Source: CAWAND01 sp963727915 (GTDB taxonomy: Bacteria > Chloroflexota > Anaerolineae > Anaerolineales > E44-bin32). From it: 64,000 nucleotides of DNA. The notes under the pieces were generated by a model. That model made no database searches. It saw only the letters and a program-made list of their open reading frames with translations, and was not told the DNA's origin. The position numbers and the translations under genes were made by a program. The stretch spans positions 1,116,001-1,180,000 of the forward strand of contig CAVSID010000001.1 in NCBI GenBank assembly GCA_963727915.1, read 5' to 3'. This document shows positions 18,079 to 27,979 of this stretch, piece after piece; position 1 is the stretch's first letter; the number at the start of each line of letters is the position of its first letter.

Positions 18079-19199
18079 CTATTCCGACCGGCCCTTCTGG
18101 CCGTCGCCGGCCATGGAGATGGCCGCCGGTCTGCCCAGGAAGGCGCCGAAGCGCTCCGCCTCCTGCGCCACGGCAGCCGCTGCGGCCCGAGACGGGGGCT
18201 CGAAGAAGGCCAGCTCGATCCGGACGACCTCTCTCTCAAGCTTGCGCTTCCAGGTCCCGACGATGCGGCCATCGATGACCATCACGTACCTGAGCGCGGC
18301 CCCCATCGCCCACACTTGGCTGAGACGACCATCTTCGATCATGGCGCTGCGGTCATCGTAGCTGGAGATGTACTCGTCGAAGATCGATAGCAGATGTGCG
18401 CTCGTTGCCCGCGTGGATCGGAGGTCGCTGTCCGGGAACCATAGACTCCTCCCCGTCCCAGCTGATCTGCGAGAGGCCCGCCCGGATGGCCTCGATGACC
18501 CTCTCGCGCCGATTTCAATGTCAGGCCCGACCACTTGGCGAAATCTCGGACCGATGCCGGCCCGCGGGTGGCAAAATACCGCCCGGCCAATTCGGCCAGG
18601 CCTTGCTCGCGACTCAGCCGCTCGCCGACTGCGACGCGATCATCGAGCAGAGCATAGGTGAACTGCTTGCCGCGCCGGGGCCCGCTGCAGATAACGGCCT
18701 CCAACTCGGCGTGCATCACAAGATACGCCAACCTCTGCCCGGTCGCCTGGGGAATACCCTTGGCTTCCAGTATCCCGCCCAGCTCATCTCGGGTGAGGTA
18801 TGAGCCCTTCGCCAGTGCCTCGGCCAGCGCGCTGTCGCTGCGCTTAAGCAATCCGGTCTCGAGTTCGAGCTGACGATAACGGTACACGCTGGCGGCTTGG
18901 ACACGCGGGCCGGTCAGTCGAAGCAGCCAGACGATGTCGTCCGGGGCGACAAAATGCCAGGTCGGGCGGAGAAGATGCGTCCGCAGGAGCTCGCCTCGGT
19001 TGAAAGCGTCCTCGATGTCGCCATCGACGGCCCCTACCAGGCGTGCGCCAAGAGCCCACTGCGCGCCGTAGTAGTCCTGCGCCTGGACGGCCGCCAGGCG
19101 CGCCACCACCCCGGTGGAGTCCTCCGCCCAAGGAGCGGAAAGCCCCATGTTGTGGAGCCTCAAAGTCGAGATGTCTTGCGCCTGGGTGATTGTGGACAC
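18079..19199 (-). CDS. AlkZ-like winged-helix DNA glycosylase family protein (two frameshifts)
   Basis: The N-terminal 240 residues (18339-19199 frame) carry LAAVQAQDYYGAQWALG, whose Q-A-Q pair matches the catalytic QxQ of AlkZ/YcaQ, then RTHLLRPTWHFVAPDD. The tail reads in two other frames: first ARERVIEAIRAGLSQISWDG, then FDEYISSYDDRS followed by the YVMVIDGRIVGTWKR segment, both typical of the family's C-terminus. Together they give about 370 residues. AlkZ enzymes remove crosslinked or alkylated bases; many relatives are annotated only as winged-helix DNA-binding proteins. Two frameshifts lie near 18400-18520. Gene order gives no further clue. Confidence 0.75.
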
Positions 19200-19275
19200 C
19201 TTTCGGATGGCTTAAGATTTCGGCCGCCGGCCGGCACGTCTCTAATGGGTTCGGGCGGACCGGAGAAACTCGTGC

Positions 19276-20077
19276 CTAGCCGCCGAGGGCACCGCCCGTC
19301 GAGACCGTCAACACAAAGTAGGGCAGCGCTGCGTCGAGCAAGAGGTGCCCTGTCATGAGATAGGGCAGGGCCGTTGGTCGCCGATCGATGACGATCCCGG
19401 TCCAAATGGCAAACGGAAGGAACTTGACCGCCAGCCACACATCATAGGCCCAATCCCATTGAAAGGCGAAGAACATGTGTTGGACGGAGAGGACGGCGCC
19501 CACGAGGCTGATCACCAGCCATCTATTCCAGCCCATGGCTCTCAGGCGGGGCGCAACATAGCCCCAATACGTTGGTAGTTCGGCCAGCGCGTGCAGGGTC
19601 GGCATCAGGACGAACAGCGGGTAGATCGCCCACAGCGGAAGCGGCTGGAACAACATGGCGTTGGGAGCATTAGGATCGCCCCAAAACGCCTGGGCCAAGA
19701 GGCTGCCCGGAGGCTGGGCGATGACGGCCGTGACCACCAGGGCCGCCAGCGTCCAGACAAGGTCGCCCCGCCAGGTGGTGCGCTCGGCGAAATACAAATG
19801 CCGCAGACGCAGTCCTTCGAGGCGACCAAACCTGACCAACAAGGCGATGCAGACGATGTTGGTGACGGTTACGAACCACAGCCACCAGGCGGACGAGTCC
19901 CTGATGGCGGATAGATCTCCCTTCACAGCCAAGACGGCCGCCAGACTCAGGAGGAGCCCAAATGACAACCCCGAGCGGAGCCAGAGCATGCCCCAGACCC
20001 GGCGCTGGGGGATTCGGCCTGAACTCGGCCAGCGGGGCAAGCGCCTGCGGGGCGTTGGGGAGGGGGATGTCCGTCAC
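19276..20077 (-). CDS. CPBP-like polytopic membrane protein (N-terminal frameshift likely)
   Basis: The main frame encodes about 245 residues with seven or more hydrophobic segments. Motifs such as AELPTYWGYVAPRLRAMGW, SVQHMFFAFQWD and TGHLLLDAALPYF echo the arrangement of CPBP/CAAX-type proteases. The canonical EExxxR becomes ELPTYWGY, so it may not be catalytic. A GTG at 20077 in another frame opens with a protein-like MTDIPLPNAPQALAPLAEF, suggesting an N-terminal frameshift near 20010. It precedes a clear CPBP protease gene in the same direction. Function unknown. Confidence 0.6.
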
Positions 20078-20129
20078 GATGTGCCCAATCCAGGCGCGCC
20101 TAGGGCCAGTCGCACGGCGCGTGAATGGC

Positions 20130-20783
20130 TCACAGGATTTGCAGAAAGACTAACGCCAACAGGTCGGCGGCCGCGTGCGCAACCCAAGCGACGACGACAT
20201 TCTTGCTGCGGGCAAAGATGAGGCCGTAGAACGTGGCGTCGAGAATGACGAGCAGCACGTCGAGGGCAATGACCGCCGGATCGCCCGGCGCCCAATGGGC
20301 CAGGCCGAAGGCGATCGATACTACGCCGATCGCCCATGGCGTAGGGATGAACCAACTCAGGTGCTCTTGGAAGAATGCACGATAGGTAATCTCTTCAAGA
20401 AGCGTGGCGACGAGAATCAGCGGGACGGCCGCCACCCATTGGCCACTCTCGAAGGGAAGCCTGGCGACCACGTGGTCGATGTAGGCAGGGAACCAGATCT
20501 TTCCGGCAACGACCACGACCAGCTGAATGAGAATGGCCACGGTGATGATAAGCAGGGCATTGTCGGCCAGGGCGCGCGGCACGCCACGCAAATTGAATCC
20601 CGCCGCTGACCATGAGCGGTGCCTCTGCCAGCGTTCGACGAAGAAGTACACCACGGCCAATAGGGCAACCAGGGTGCCCAGATCCTTCCACAGCAGTTGG
20701 ACCGCCAACACGAAAGCCATTATCAAGGCGGTTTCGATCAGGAACTCGACGGGGTTCGCTCTGGTCGTGGCGCATGTCTGCAT
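20130..20783 (-). CDS. CPBP-family intramembrane glutamic protease
   Basis: The mature part has all CPBP (Rce1-like, CAAX protease and bacteriocin-processing) motifs: LLEEITYRAFFQEHL (motif 1, EExxxR), SIAFGLAHWAPG (motif 2, FxxxH), and VAHAAADLLAL (motif 3, HxxxD). Seven or eight membrane helices are visible. I use the ATG at 20781-20783, although other in-frame starts exist up to 20879. Such proteases cleave within or next to membranes; substrates are unknown in most bacteria. It lies in the middle of a cluster of three membrane protein genes read in the same direction. Confidence 0.85.
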   Translation of the reverse strand: MQTCATTRANPVEFLIETALIMAFVLAVQLLWKDLGTLVALLAVVYFFVERWQRHRSWSAAGFNLRGVPRALADNALLIITVAILIQLVVVVAGKIWFPAYIDHVVARLPFESGQWVAAVPLILVATLLEEITYRAFFQEHLSWFIPTPWAIGVVSIAFGLAHWAPGDPAVIALDVLLVILDATFYGLIFARSKNVVVAWVAHAAADLLALVFLQIL

Positions 20784-20788
20784 CTTCC

Positions 20789-21297
20789 TCAGTGTGAAAA
20801 GTGGACGCGGCTGCATCGGATGGAAGTTATCGCCGGCAGCTTGGCGGGTTCGGGGCGGCCAATCCAGGCCACCGTCCACGGGCCCGTGACGGCCACCTGG
20901 ATCAGGATTTCTATGAAAGTGATGGCAGCGAACTTCAGCGGATACTCGTTAAGCCGAACGAAGCGTTCAACCATGCCGCCAGACGCCGCCACATACCCGA
21001 TGACTAAGACGATGGCGCCAAAGGCCCGGCCATCGGTCCAATTCCCCAGCTCGATAAATCGCCTTCGGAACGGGAACAGTGCCAGGCCTATCAATACCCC
21101 GCACAGCGCTTGGGAGGGCCAGGTTCGAAGGGCCATTCCGGGAGCTGCTGGATCGCGCAAACAGCTGGAGGCATTCGGCGACGACGGATGGAATTCACCG
21201 CCCCCCAGCCCAAATCGAGCCACCAATCTGGCAAGGAAACAGGTCACGACATCGTGACCGTGACGACCAGGACCAACCTGACCACTGCCTTGAGCAT
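20789..21297 (-). CDS. small polytopic membrane protein (one frameshift)
   Basis: The start is the ATG at 21295-21297, which has GGGAGG six bases upstream, giving MLKAVVRLVLVVTVTM before a frameshift near 21245. The other frame then continues with four hydrophobic segments (about LCGVLIGLALFPF, FGAIVLVIGYVAAS, FAAITFIEILIQVAV and so on). I recognise no family. The stop is 5 bases before the CPBP protease start, so they are probably co-transcribed. A 10-base-arm palindrome (21324-21347) lies 27 bases upstream and could be its operator. Confidence 0.55.
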
Positions 21298-21323
21298 CGT
21301 TGCCTCCCAGTGCTCAGATCCAC

Positions 21324-21347
21324 CATCCAATCTAATCAGATTGGATG
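21324..21347. promoter_or_regulatory. 24-base inverted repeat upstream of the membrane-protein cluster
   Basis: Arms CATCCAATCT (21324-21333) and AGATTGGATG (21338-21347) are perfect complements around AATC. It lies 27 bases upstream of the first gene of the cluster, the right place for an operator. No regulator gene is adjacent. Confidence 0.6.
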
Positions 21348-21447
21348 CCGACAGTAGTTGAAAGTGGGTGGAAAAGTGCGATGAATGTCACACGAAAGGG
21401 TCGTGGCCGGGCCGTCGGCGTGAACCTCGGCCAGGACCAGATTGGGG

Positions 21448-21873
21448 CTAGAACGAGTTAGCCTCGATCACTCGCAGCTCTGAGAGCCGTACCGGGGTGG
21501 CAGCCCGCAGCGAGTTCTGTATCTCCGCCACCGTGTCAACATGGCGCATCAGAGCGCGGATCGCCTCCGGTTCTGCCTCGGCCAACACGCCGGCCCGATA
21601 GGTGACGTTTTCGGCGGGCGCGCCATCCGCCGGAAAGTCGCCCTGAACCTCTACCTCGACTCTTTGCACCGAGATACCGAGCTTCCCAGCCTCGCGATAG
21701 ACGTCATTGCAGTAGCAGGTCGCCAGGGCCAGGAACAGCGCCTCGCCGCCGTTGACGCTGGACCCAAACCCCGACCCCTTGGGTGGGATGCTGATCTCGT
21801 GCGATTGGCCGCCGGTCGCCAGGATCACCTGGTGGCTATCCCGGCTGTTCAAAACCTGTGCAGTCATCTTCAC
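21448..21873 (-). CDS. OsmC/Ohr-family protein
   Basis: The start is a GTG at 21871-21873 with AGGAG seven bases ahead. The 141-residue protein has the OsmC pattern: a beta-rich N-terminus, then GGEALFLALATCYCNDVYREAGKL, in which the helix with CYC carries a candidate peroxidatic Cys. It ends IQNSLRAATPVRLSEL. OsmC-like proteins are thiol-dependent peroxidases or lipoyl-linked redox proteins. The frame happens to be open through the preceding dehydrogenase, but I regard that as a false fusion caused by an indel. It overlaps none of its neighbours. Confidence 0.85.
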   Translation of the reverse strand: MKMTAQVLNSRDSHQVILATGGQSHEISIPPKGSGFGSSVNGGEALFLALATCYCNDVYREAGKLGISVQRVEVEVQGDFPADGAPAENVTYRAGVLAEAEPEAIRALMRHVDTVAEIQNSLRAATPVRLSELRVIEANSF

Positions 21874-21893
21874 TTTAGATCTCCTCTCCTGAT

Positions 21894-23011
21894 CTACTTT
21901 CCCAATTCGCTCGGAACCTGTACAGCGTGCCCCCATGTCCGCCATGTCCTTCATTAGCCGTAGGGGATCGACCAGGTGCCCCATCATCCACAAGCCGGGG
22001 CGGCGGGCTGTTCCGTCCAGGACCTGCATTACGGCTGCCACCACCGGAATGGCGGTCAGCTGGTAGGCCTCGGGATGGGCAACGTTGGCCCGGACGACAG
22101 CCGGTGTCCCGTCGATGAAGCCGTGCGCCTCGACCATCATTTCAACCCGATTTGGGGGATGATGAAACGAGCTCATCCCCCACCAAAGCAGTCGGCCCAT
22201 CGGCCGACCAGCGCCGGGGAACATTTTCAGACCCAGAAGAACGACCGGCGTGATGAGCCAATCGGTGACCCAGTGAGACTTCTGAAATGAAGAAGCCCAA
22301 CTCTGTAAGGGTCGGGATGAGCTGTGGCAACCCCAGAAGCTCTTCGAAGAACATGGGATAGGCGTTCTTAACTCCGATGTCGCCCCCAAAATCGACCTTG
22401 CGGGTGGTGAAGAAACTGGGTCGGCCCCACCGGCCGTCGGCGTAGACACGCGTATCGTAGTTCTTGAACAGGTCCACCAATTCATCAACCGCATCGGTGT
22501 AGGGGAGTCCCTCACCGAAGTTGAGGTAGCCGCCCACAATGGCCCGCTCCGGTGAATCCAGGCGGGCACAGGCCAGGCGCACCAGGGCCGAGGGCAAGCC
22601 AGGATGGAAGCCGGCCTCGGTGACAAAGCACAGGCCGGCGCGCTCGATCTCGGCGGCGTGCGCATTTAGCAGCGCCAGTTTGCGGGTGCCGAGCTGGATA
22701 TCAAGGTAGTCGAGCCCAACGTCGAGGCAGGCTTGGATCACTGTATGTGCATCTGCCGGGGTAGGCGATGCGATGATGGCCAAGGCGCGGCCCTTAAACG
22801 CGCGGCGCAGCGAGCGGCCATCGGCGGCATCGGCGAAGGCTGCCGTCACGCGTGATCCTGGGAAACGCTGGTTGAAGGCTGTCGCCAGCGAGTGGGCTCG
22901 TTCGACTCGTCTCGCGGCAAGCGTCACCCGCACCTCGGAGCGTCCGAGAAGATGTTCAGCGATGAGGCGGCCGGCAGCGCCCGTACCGCCGAGGATGATG
23001 ATGCTGGTCAT
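21894..23011 (-). CDS. saccharopine dehydrogenase-like NAD(P)-binding protein (two frameshifts)
   Basis: The N-terminus has a Rossmann GGTGAAGR motif (residues 8-15), then the family region LDVGLDYLDIQLGTRK and EAGFHPGLPSALVRLAC. Beyond about 22300 the reading continues in another frame (MVEAHGFIDGTPAVVRANVAHPEAY). A run of five G near 21920 shifts the frame again: removing one base gives a clean end HAVQVPSELGK, stop at 21894-21896. The product is about 370 residues. Relatives include saccharopine dehydrogenase-type oxidoreductases, so a reductase is likely; the substrate is unknown. The OsmC gene follows 20 bases later. Confidence 0.78.
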
Positions 23012-23059
23012 AGGTGCTCCGCCGTCTGGGGCTTGGGCCGCTGTCGCCGGGCGGGGTGT

Positions 23060-23485
23060 TCAGCTCGAAAGGTTGCCGGCATCCGGGGCGTGGGCTTGCT
23101 TTCGCCGTGTGCGCTCGCCCTCCACCTCGGCCACCAAGCCCACAAGATCCAGATCCCACAGGCCAGGATCGAAGGAGAAGGGTCCGCCGGAAGGCTGAAC
23201 CCGGTAAGAAGTGCCGGCTGGATCGCGCGTAAGATAGCCCTCGTCGACCAGATACCGTCGCAGTTCAGCATGTCCGATCTTGAAGTTGCGCCCGAACTGG
23301 AGGATCCATCCCTGAAGCTCGGCGTTGATTTCTGGTTCGGTGTAGCTCCGCTCAGGTTCGAGGCGCAAGATGGCGCTCACCAGAAGTGTGTGGAAAGGGA
23401 CGGCCTTACGGGGAAGCTCCCGGGCGGTCATCACCAGGTTGGGAAACCGGGCCCTGAACGCCAACTGGGAGATGTGGTCCGGCAT
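23060..23485 (-). CDS. DUF2087-like protein
   Basis: The start ATG at 23483-23485 follows GGAGAG at the usual distance. The 141-residue product contains the DUF2087 type pattern: LPRKAVPFHTLLVSAILRLE, then ERSYTEPEINAELQGW, then HAELRRYLVDEGYLTRDPAG, a small wing-like DNA-binding layout. DUF2087 domains commonly sit in or next to transcriptional regulators. The final FSFDPGLWDLDLVGLV segment is outside the usual domain. It lies between the dehydrogenase-like gene and a flavodoxin gene, all on the minus strand. Function unknown. Confidence 0.72.
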   Translation of the reverse strand: MPDHISQLAFRARFPNLVMTARELPRKAVPFHTLLVSAILRLEPERSYTEPEINAELQGWILQFGRNFKIGHAELRRYLVDEGYLTRDPAGTSYRVQPSGGPFSFDPGLWDLDLVGLVAEVEGERTRRKQAHAPDAGNLSS

Positions 23486-23631
23486 GTTGTCTCTCCAATG
23501 CAAGGCACTGTGAACGCGGCTGAAACGCAAAGCCGTATTGGGCGCAGGCTAACCTGCCAGCGTCTCGAATTCAGCCCTCCTCGATTCGTCGACCATGAGA
23601 CTCGAAATCGAAGATCTCGTCCATCGGACTC

Positions 23632-24108
23632 TCAGCCAGGGAGGAGGGTCCGTGCCCACGCCGCGGCGCGCTCGAGCTCACCGTCCTTGAGCGGGCCCTG
23701 TGTGTCCTCAACGGTGAACCCTTCGGGCGCAACGATCAGGCTGCCCCCGGCCTTCTCCAGCCCGCGAGCGATGTGTTTGGCGGCGTAGCCACCCTTGTCC
23801 ACCATGAACCCTAAGATCGGTGAGCTCATGGCTTTGGTGTCAATACGCGTGTCGAAGGCCGCCACTTTCTTTCCGGCCAGAGCATTGGGTGGCAGTTGCT
23901 CCAGCAGGCCGGTGACTGGCTTCGTCGGGCGAAATCCCTGAGTTGGCGCGCCGACGATCAGCATCTCCGCCTCGATGAGCATTTCGGGGCTGGCTTGGCT
24001 GGCGCGGATGACGTCAACGGTCGAACCGGCCGCCAGGGCGGCGCCGATGGCTCGTGCAAGCCTCTCGGTGTTGCCGAACTCGGAGTCGTACAGGACGAGT
24101 ACGTTCAT
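23632..24108 (-). CDS. flavodoxin-like protein
   Basis: The start ATG at 24106-24108 follows GAGAG. The 158-residue protein has the FMN phosphate-binding loop in YDSEFGNTERLARAI near residues 8-22, then a GAPTQGFRPTKPV loop and an AAFDTRIDTKAMSSP segment that normally sits beside the isoalloxazine ring. It is somewhat shorter at the C-terminus than long-chain flavodoxins. It should carry electrons in the cytoplasm using FMN; the partner reductase is not in the window. The frame is intact. Confidence 0.88.
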   Translation of the reverse strand: MNVLVLYDSEFGNTERLARAIGAALAAGSTVDVIRASQASPEMLIEAEMLIVGAPTQGFRPTKPVTGLLEQLPPNALAGKKVAAFDTRIDTKAMSSPILGFMVDKGGYAAKHIARGLEKAGGSLIVAPEGFTVEDTQGPLKDGELERAAAWARTLLPG

Positions 24109-24658
24109 GCTGGTTCTCTCCACGGCATGCGGCGATCACCCGGGGTTAGCATTCCGATCCCCGCAGCCCGACTAGCCGTCCTTTGGAACCATTTTCGCGC
24201 CGTACGGCACCCTGTTCAATGCGGGATGCAGTGCCCAATCGATTTGTGAAGGATCGCACAAACGAGTTGGGATGCGCGGGCGGAGCGGCCAGCCTAGACG
24301 TCGCCATGCGCCCCGCAGCGGCAGAACCGAGCCCGTGACCTTTCCGGTGGGGCCAAGCCCCCGTGAATGGCGGCGTTTCCATCCTGCAGGTCGACCCTGT
24401 GGTTGGGCCGGCTATCCACAAATTCAATCACAATCGACAGGTCCTGAGAGAGTTGCAAGCCGCGTTAGGGGTGGATGCGGCCACGCTGTCCAACCCCATC
24501 GGGCCGCGTGCCGGAGGGAATCGAAATCGGAATACGATATTGCCGACCGACGGCGCGAAGGGTACCATGAGCCACGACCGGGACGGCCCCTGCCCGCCAG
24601 GTGGCCCGACAAATGTATCGGGATTGCCCCACAGCCGGAAAATGTGAGGGAAGTCGAA
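24109..24658. other. 550-base intergenic stretch between divergent genes
   Basis: Nothing here codes convincingly, though open frames exist on both strands. It contains the dyad at 24244-24261. It is the shared upstream region of the minus-strand flavodoxin gene and the plus-strand ABC exporter genes. Confidence 0.5.
24244..24261. promoter_or_regulatory. TTGTGA-N6-GCACAA operator-like dyad, site 4
   Basis: TTGTGAAGGATCGCACAA, with one more matching base on each side (T...A). It lies 136 bases upstream of the flavodoxin start and about 400 bases upstream of the ABC ATPase start, so flavodoxin is the better candidate target. Confidence 0.6.
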
Positions 24659-25345
24659 GTGCCTGTCTCAATGGATGCTCCGCTGGGCGGAACGCAGGTT
24701 CAACCTTTGCTCCAAGTCACTGACCTGAGCCACAGCTACGGTTCCTTCCAGGTTCTGGCGCCCCTCGATCTGACGCTAGCCCCGGGTGAGATTGCTGTGC
24801 TGGAGGGACCAAACGGATCCGGCAAATCCACGCTCCTGCTTTGCCTGAGCGGTCTGTTGCGGCCCACGTCGGGGCAGGTGAGAATTGGGGGGTTCGACCC
24901 GTATTCGAACGAGCCGGAGGCGAAGCGATTGATGGCCCTTGTGCCAGACGTGCCGAGGTTCTATTTCGAATTGACAGCCTGGGAGCATTTGCTCTTCATC
25001 GCCCAAGCTCATGGGGCTTCGGATGGGTTTGAAAGCCGGGCCGAGTCCCTTATGAAGGCGTTTGGACTTTGGCAGGCGAGAGATCTGCTGCCTCACCATT
25101 TCTCACGCGGCATGAGTCTGAAGCTTGGATTGCTGTTCGCGCTTATCCGCCCCTTCAGGGTACTGCTTCTGGATGAACCGACGTCGGCGCTGGACGCCAA
25201 TAGCAGGCAGCTTCTCGTGGAGCGATTGCGGGAGCTGCAGCAGGAGGGCGCGGCGGTCCTGCTGTCGACCCACAACCCCCAGTTGAAAGATGGCCTGGCC
25301 GACCACGCCTACCAACTGGCCGATGGCAGTTTGAAGACGTTCTGA
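24659..25345 (+). CDS. ABC transporter ATP-binding protein
   Basis: The start is a GTG at 24659, preceded by GAGGGAA; an ATG at 24671 is also possible. The 228-residue NBD has Walker A GPNGSGKST near residues 50-58, Q/D-loop region PDVPRFYFELTAWEHLLF, a degenerate signature FSRGMSLKLGLLFAL, Walker B LLLDEPTSALD and H-loop STHN. The signature is ABC-2 exporter-like. It is immediately followed by a large permease gene, so the pair likely forms an export or drug-efflux transporter of unknown substrate. Confidence 0.92.
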   Translation: MPVSMDAPLGGTQVQPLLQVTDLSHSYGSFQVLAPLDLTLAPGEIAVLEGPNGSGKSTLLLCLSGLLRPTSGQVRIGGFDPYSNEPEAKRLMALVPDVPRFYFELTAWEHLLFIAQAHGASDGFESRAESLMKAFGLWQARDLLPHHFSRGMSLKLGLLFALIRPFRVLLLDEPTSALDANSRQLLVERLRELQQEGAAVLLSTHNPQLKDGLADHAYQLADGSLKTF

Positions 25346-25348
25346 CCT

Positions 25349-26969
25349 ATGCATCCCGTCTGGACGATCTTCTCGCGCCGCATGCTGTCCCAATTGGCCT
25401 ATTGGCTGTCTGCATTAGGCTACAACCTGGGGGACAGATCGGTGATGAACCGGATCTACCTGCTGTATTTCTGTGGGTTCTGGGGTGCCTGGGGCGTGGC
25501 GATGCTGGCGCTGGTGGGGGGCGGGCTGGCGAGGGGTTTGGCAAACGTCCAGGCATCGATCTCGCCGGACCGGCTGATGGTTGCCCTGCCGGCCGGCCTG
25601 TTGATCGCCTGGGCCGTAGTTACGCTTTGGCGGGTCACGGGAAGAAGTCCGTTTGTCTTTTCTGAGGAAGATGCGTACCTCGTGTGCCAGACGCCGCTCA
25701 GCCGCCGCCGGGTTGCGCTTGCCTGGTTTGCCCAGGGGATGTTCGGATTTGTGGTCGTGCTGGCGTCGGCGACGATCATCCTCGCCTTCGCCATCGTCGC
25801 TTGGCGGTTCCCGTCCGAGCCTGGGATGTCTCTGCTGTCCTTTTCCCTTCGAACGAGCGGTCTGGGGCTGATCCTGGTGCTCCCCGCACAGCTGGGGATG
25901 CAAGCTGCATTGTGGTCCGTGGGCGCCTTGCGCCTGCGAGGGCGTGACAGGCCTGGATGGCTGCGGCCGGCGGCGATGGCCGGCGCCCTTGCGCTGCTGG
26001 TGGGGTCATTCGTGCCGTCAGCCGCGCCGATCCTGGCCGCTCCCTTCAGCCTCCCTTTCGACGCCGCCTTCGGTCATCCCGCCCAGGTGATCCCCCTTGG
26101 GATCGTCATAGTGATCAGCTGGCTTGGCCTGCTTGCAGGTCTGGGTCTGCTGGTGGCCGTCTCGGGAAAGATGAGCCTGGGCGAAGCGGCCCGCGAGACG
26201 ACGCACGTGGCTGCCATCGGGTTGGCGCGTAGTTACGGCCAATTTGAACTGGTGGACGCGATCCTGATGCGTCGCCGCCTGGGAACCACCCACGGCACCA
26301 GCCGTCTGGTGACAGGTGGCGGGCGGGCGATCGTCCTTCGGAAAGCGGTCCTGCAATCGAGGCGTACCTTTCGGGTGCGGGACGCCCTTGGCCTGATCTG
26401 GGTGTTAGGTCTGAGCGCCGGCATGTTCCGGACGTCGAGCCTGGTGCTTCAATTGATCATCGCCGGGGTCTGGACCGTGAACCTGGGTGGCTTCATGACG
26501 ATCCGCCTGCGCAATGACCTTGCTCATTGGTGGCTGTGGCGCAGCTTGCCGCTGCCGGGCCAGACCTTGTTCGCTCAGGAATTGGCCGTCCCTTGGGGTT
26601 TGGCCAGCCTGATGGGTTGGTTGGCGCTCCTGGTCAGCGACATGGCTGGTCCAGCTGTGCTGGTCGGCGTTGTGCTCGTCCCTTTGCTGGCGGCGAGCGT
26701 GGCGATGGCTTCATCGGCTGACATCCTCCGTCGCGCCCGAGCGAGGGTATTGATGTCTCCGAGCCTGGCCGACGAGAACGTCCCGCGAGTTGGCGCAAGC
26801 GGCGTCATCTGGGGGTTGGTCTCGGTGCTGCTTCCCTTTGGCATGCTGGTTGGGACGGCAACTACACCCGGCGGGGCGATATTCGGGCGCAGCGGCGATT
26901 CCCATCGCCATGGCGCTGGTCTGGCTGCAACGCGGTGCGCTGTTGGGCGCCTACCTGACCATGGCGTAG
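25349..26969 (+). CDS. ABC-2-like transporter permease (C-terminal frameshift)
   Basis: The gene begins 3 bases after the ATPase stop. The 540-residue reconstruction has about twelve hydrophobic segments with several internal amphipathic stretches. Near 26885 the frame shifts, and the last helix continues as IPIAMALVWLQRGALL and ends LTMA with a stop at 26967-26969. No motif identifies the substrate. A permease of this size with one NBD suggests a homodimer with two NBD copies. The C-terminus is close to, and convergent with, the MBL-fold gene. Confidence 0.8.
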
Positions 26970-27020
26970 GGCCCGGTCCAAGCCGGCGAGGCACCTGCTC
27001 CGATCGGTGGGCAGAGGGCG

Positions 27021-27636
27021 CTAGCCGGAGGCCGGGTCGGGCATCGGGCGGATCGGACCGTGGCCGGGATAGATGCGAGTGGCGCCGCTCTGACGCAGTT
27101 TGTTCCAGCTCTCCGCCACGGCGTCCGCCGACTCTATCGGTTGCCATGCCCGGCCAGGTGAGGTCGCCGGTGAAGGCCGACCCGTCGTCCAAGACCAACG
27201 AAACGCTGTCTGCCGAGTGTCCGGTGGTGGATAAAATCTCACCCGCTACCCCGATCTCGTTCAGCAAACCGCGGCTGGCGTCGGTAGGGATAATCAGGTT
27301 GTCGCGGGGCGTGATCTCCAGGTAGTGGTCGTCAGGTTTGGTCCATCGTTTCATTTCGGGGATGGAATCGATCTGTGTTTCCAAGACGATCAAGGTCATC
27401 CCGGCCAGTTTGAGGTCCTGGGCCAGCCCGGCATGGTCGATATGGTAGTGAGTGGCCAGGCCGTAGCCGATCTCCTCCAGCGGTATGTCCATGCGTTTCA
27501 GCTGGGCGCGCAGCGTGCCCATGGTCCCCGGCCAGCCAAGATCGACCATTAGCCGCGCCTTCCCGCGGCTGATGACCCACAGGTTGGTCGAGCGATAACC
27601 GACATTGACAATGGTAGTTGCCGGTGATCCGGCCAT
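27021..27636 (-). CDS. metallo-beta-lactamase-fold hydrolase (one frameshift)
   Basis: The ATG at 27634-27636 is used. The N-terminal part has the HxHxDH motif ATHYHIDHAGL at about residues 60-70, and DDGSAFTGDLTW supplies the metal-bridging Asp. The frame shifts near 27150. The end in the other frame has the last metal-binding His in IYPGHGPIRP and stops at 27021. Together they give about 205 residues. This is a dinuclear-zinc hydrolase fold; the substrate could be a thioester, lactone or phosphodiester, and cannot be chosen from the sequence. It is convergent with the ABC permease and divergent from the nucleoside locus. Confidence 0.82.
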
Positions 27637-27788
27637 GTGGCCCCCTTTTGCAGGGTGCGGGATGACGGATGGACACAGCGGGCAGCACGCCGGCACATTC
27701 TAGAGGGTTTCGCCGGGGGTTGCCATCCGAGTGGGTTTGCCCTTCCGGGCGGCCGCCGATAACGATCTCGAACCGTGTGCACCACGGC

Positions 27789-27806
27789 TTGTGAAATGCT
27801 GCACAA
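27789..27806. promoter_or_regulatory. TTGTGA-N6-GCACAA operator-like dyad, site 5
   Basis: TTGTGAAATGCTGCACAA lies in the divergent region between the MBL-fold gene and the nucleoside operon, about 108 bases upstream of the likely transcription start of the operon. That position is compatible with activation. Confidence 0.6.
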
Positions 27807-27871
27807 ATGGCCGATTCTCATCGATTATGCCGTGTGCAGGCAGATCCGGAAACGCTCTGGTGGCGTCCGAT

Positions 27872-27899
27872 TTGACGCCGCGGAAAATGCATCTATAAT
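27872..27899 (+). promoter_or_regulatory. sigma70-like promoter of the nucleoside operon
   Basis: TTGACG (27872-27877) and TATAAT (27894-27899) are separated by 16 bases. Transcription would start near 27906, and the LacI-type operator lies about 45 bases further downstream. The first start codon is at 27980. Confidence 0.7.
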
Positions 27900-27947
27900 G
27901 GTGCCATCCAGCCGGGGCGGCATCGTCCCTTTTCTTTTCACCGGCCT

Positions 27948-27961
27948 TGTTACCGGTAACA
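27948..27961. promoter_or_regulatory. LacI-family operator
   Basis: TGTTACCGGTAACA is a perfect 14-bp palindrome with the central CG typical of LacI-family operators. It lies in the 5' untranslated region of the nucleoside operon, 18 bases before the ribokinase-like start. A LacI-family repressor gene is at 32964-34012 in the same operon. Confidence 0.75.
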
Positions 27962-27979
27962 TCAACCCAGGACAAACGC

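Noticed and set aside
21242..21259. GGTCACGA-CA-TCGTGACC palindrome
   Set aside because: It falls inside the reconstructed coding region of the small membrane protein, so an operator role is less likely than for the repeat at 21324.
21448..22665. Apparent fusion of an OsmC protein to the end of a dehydrogenase
   Set aside because: Removing one G from a five-G run near 21920 gives a normal stop for the dehydrogenase, and the OsmC gene has its own ribosome binding site and GTG start.
26575..27020. Extension of the MBL-fold gene over the ABC permease
   Set aside because: The frame past about 27150 is Arg/Pro-rich and antisense to the permease; the natural C-terminus is in the other frame and stops at 27021.
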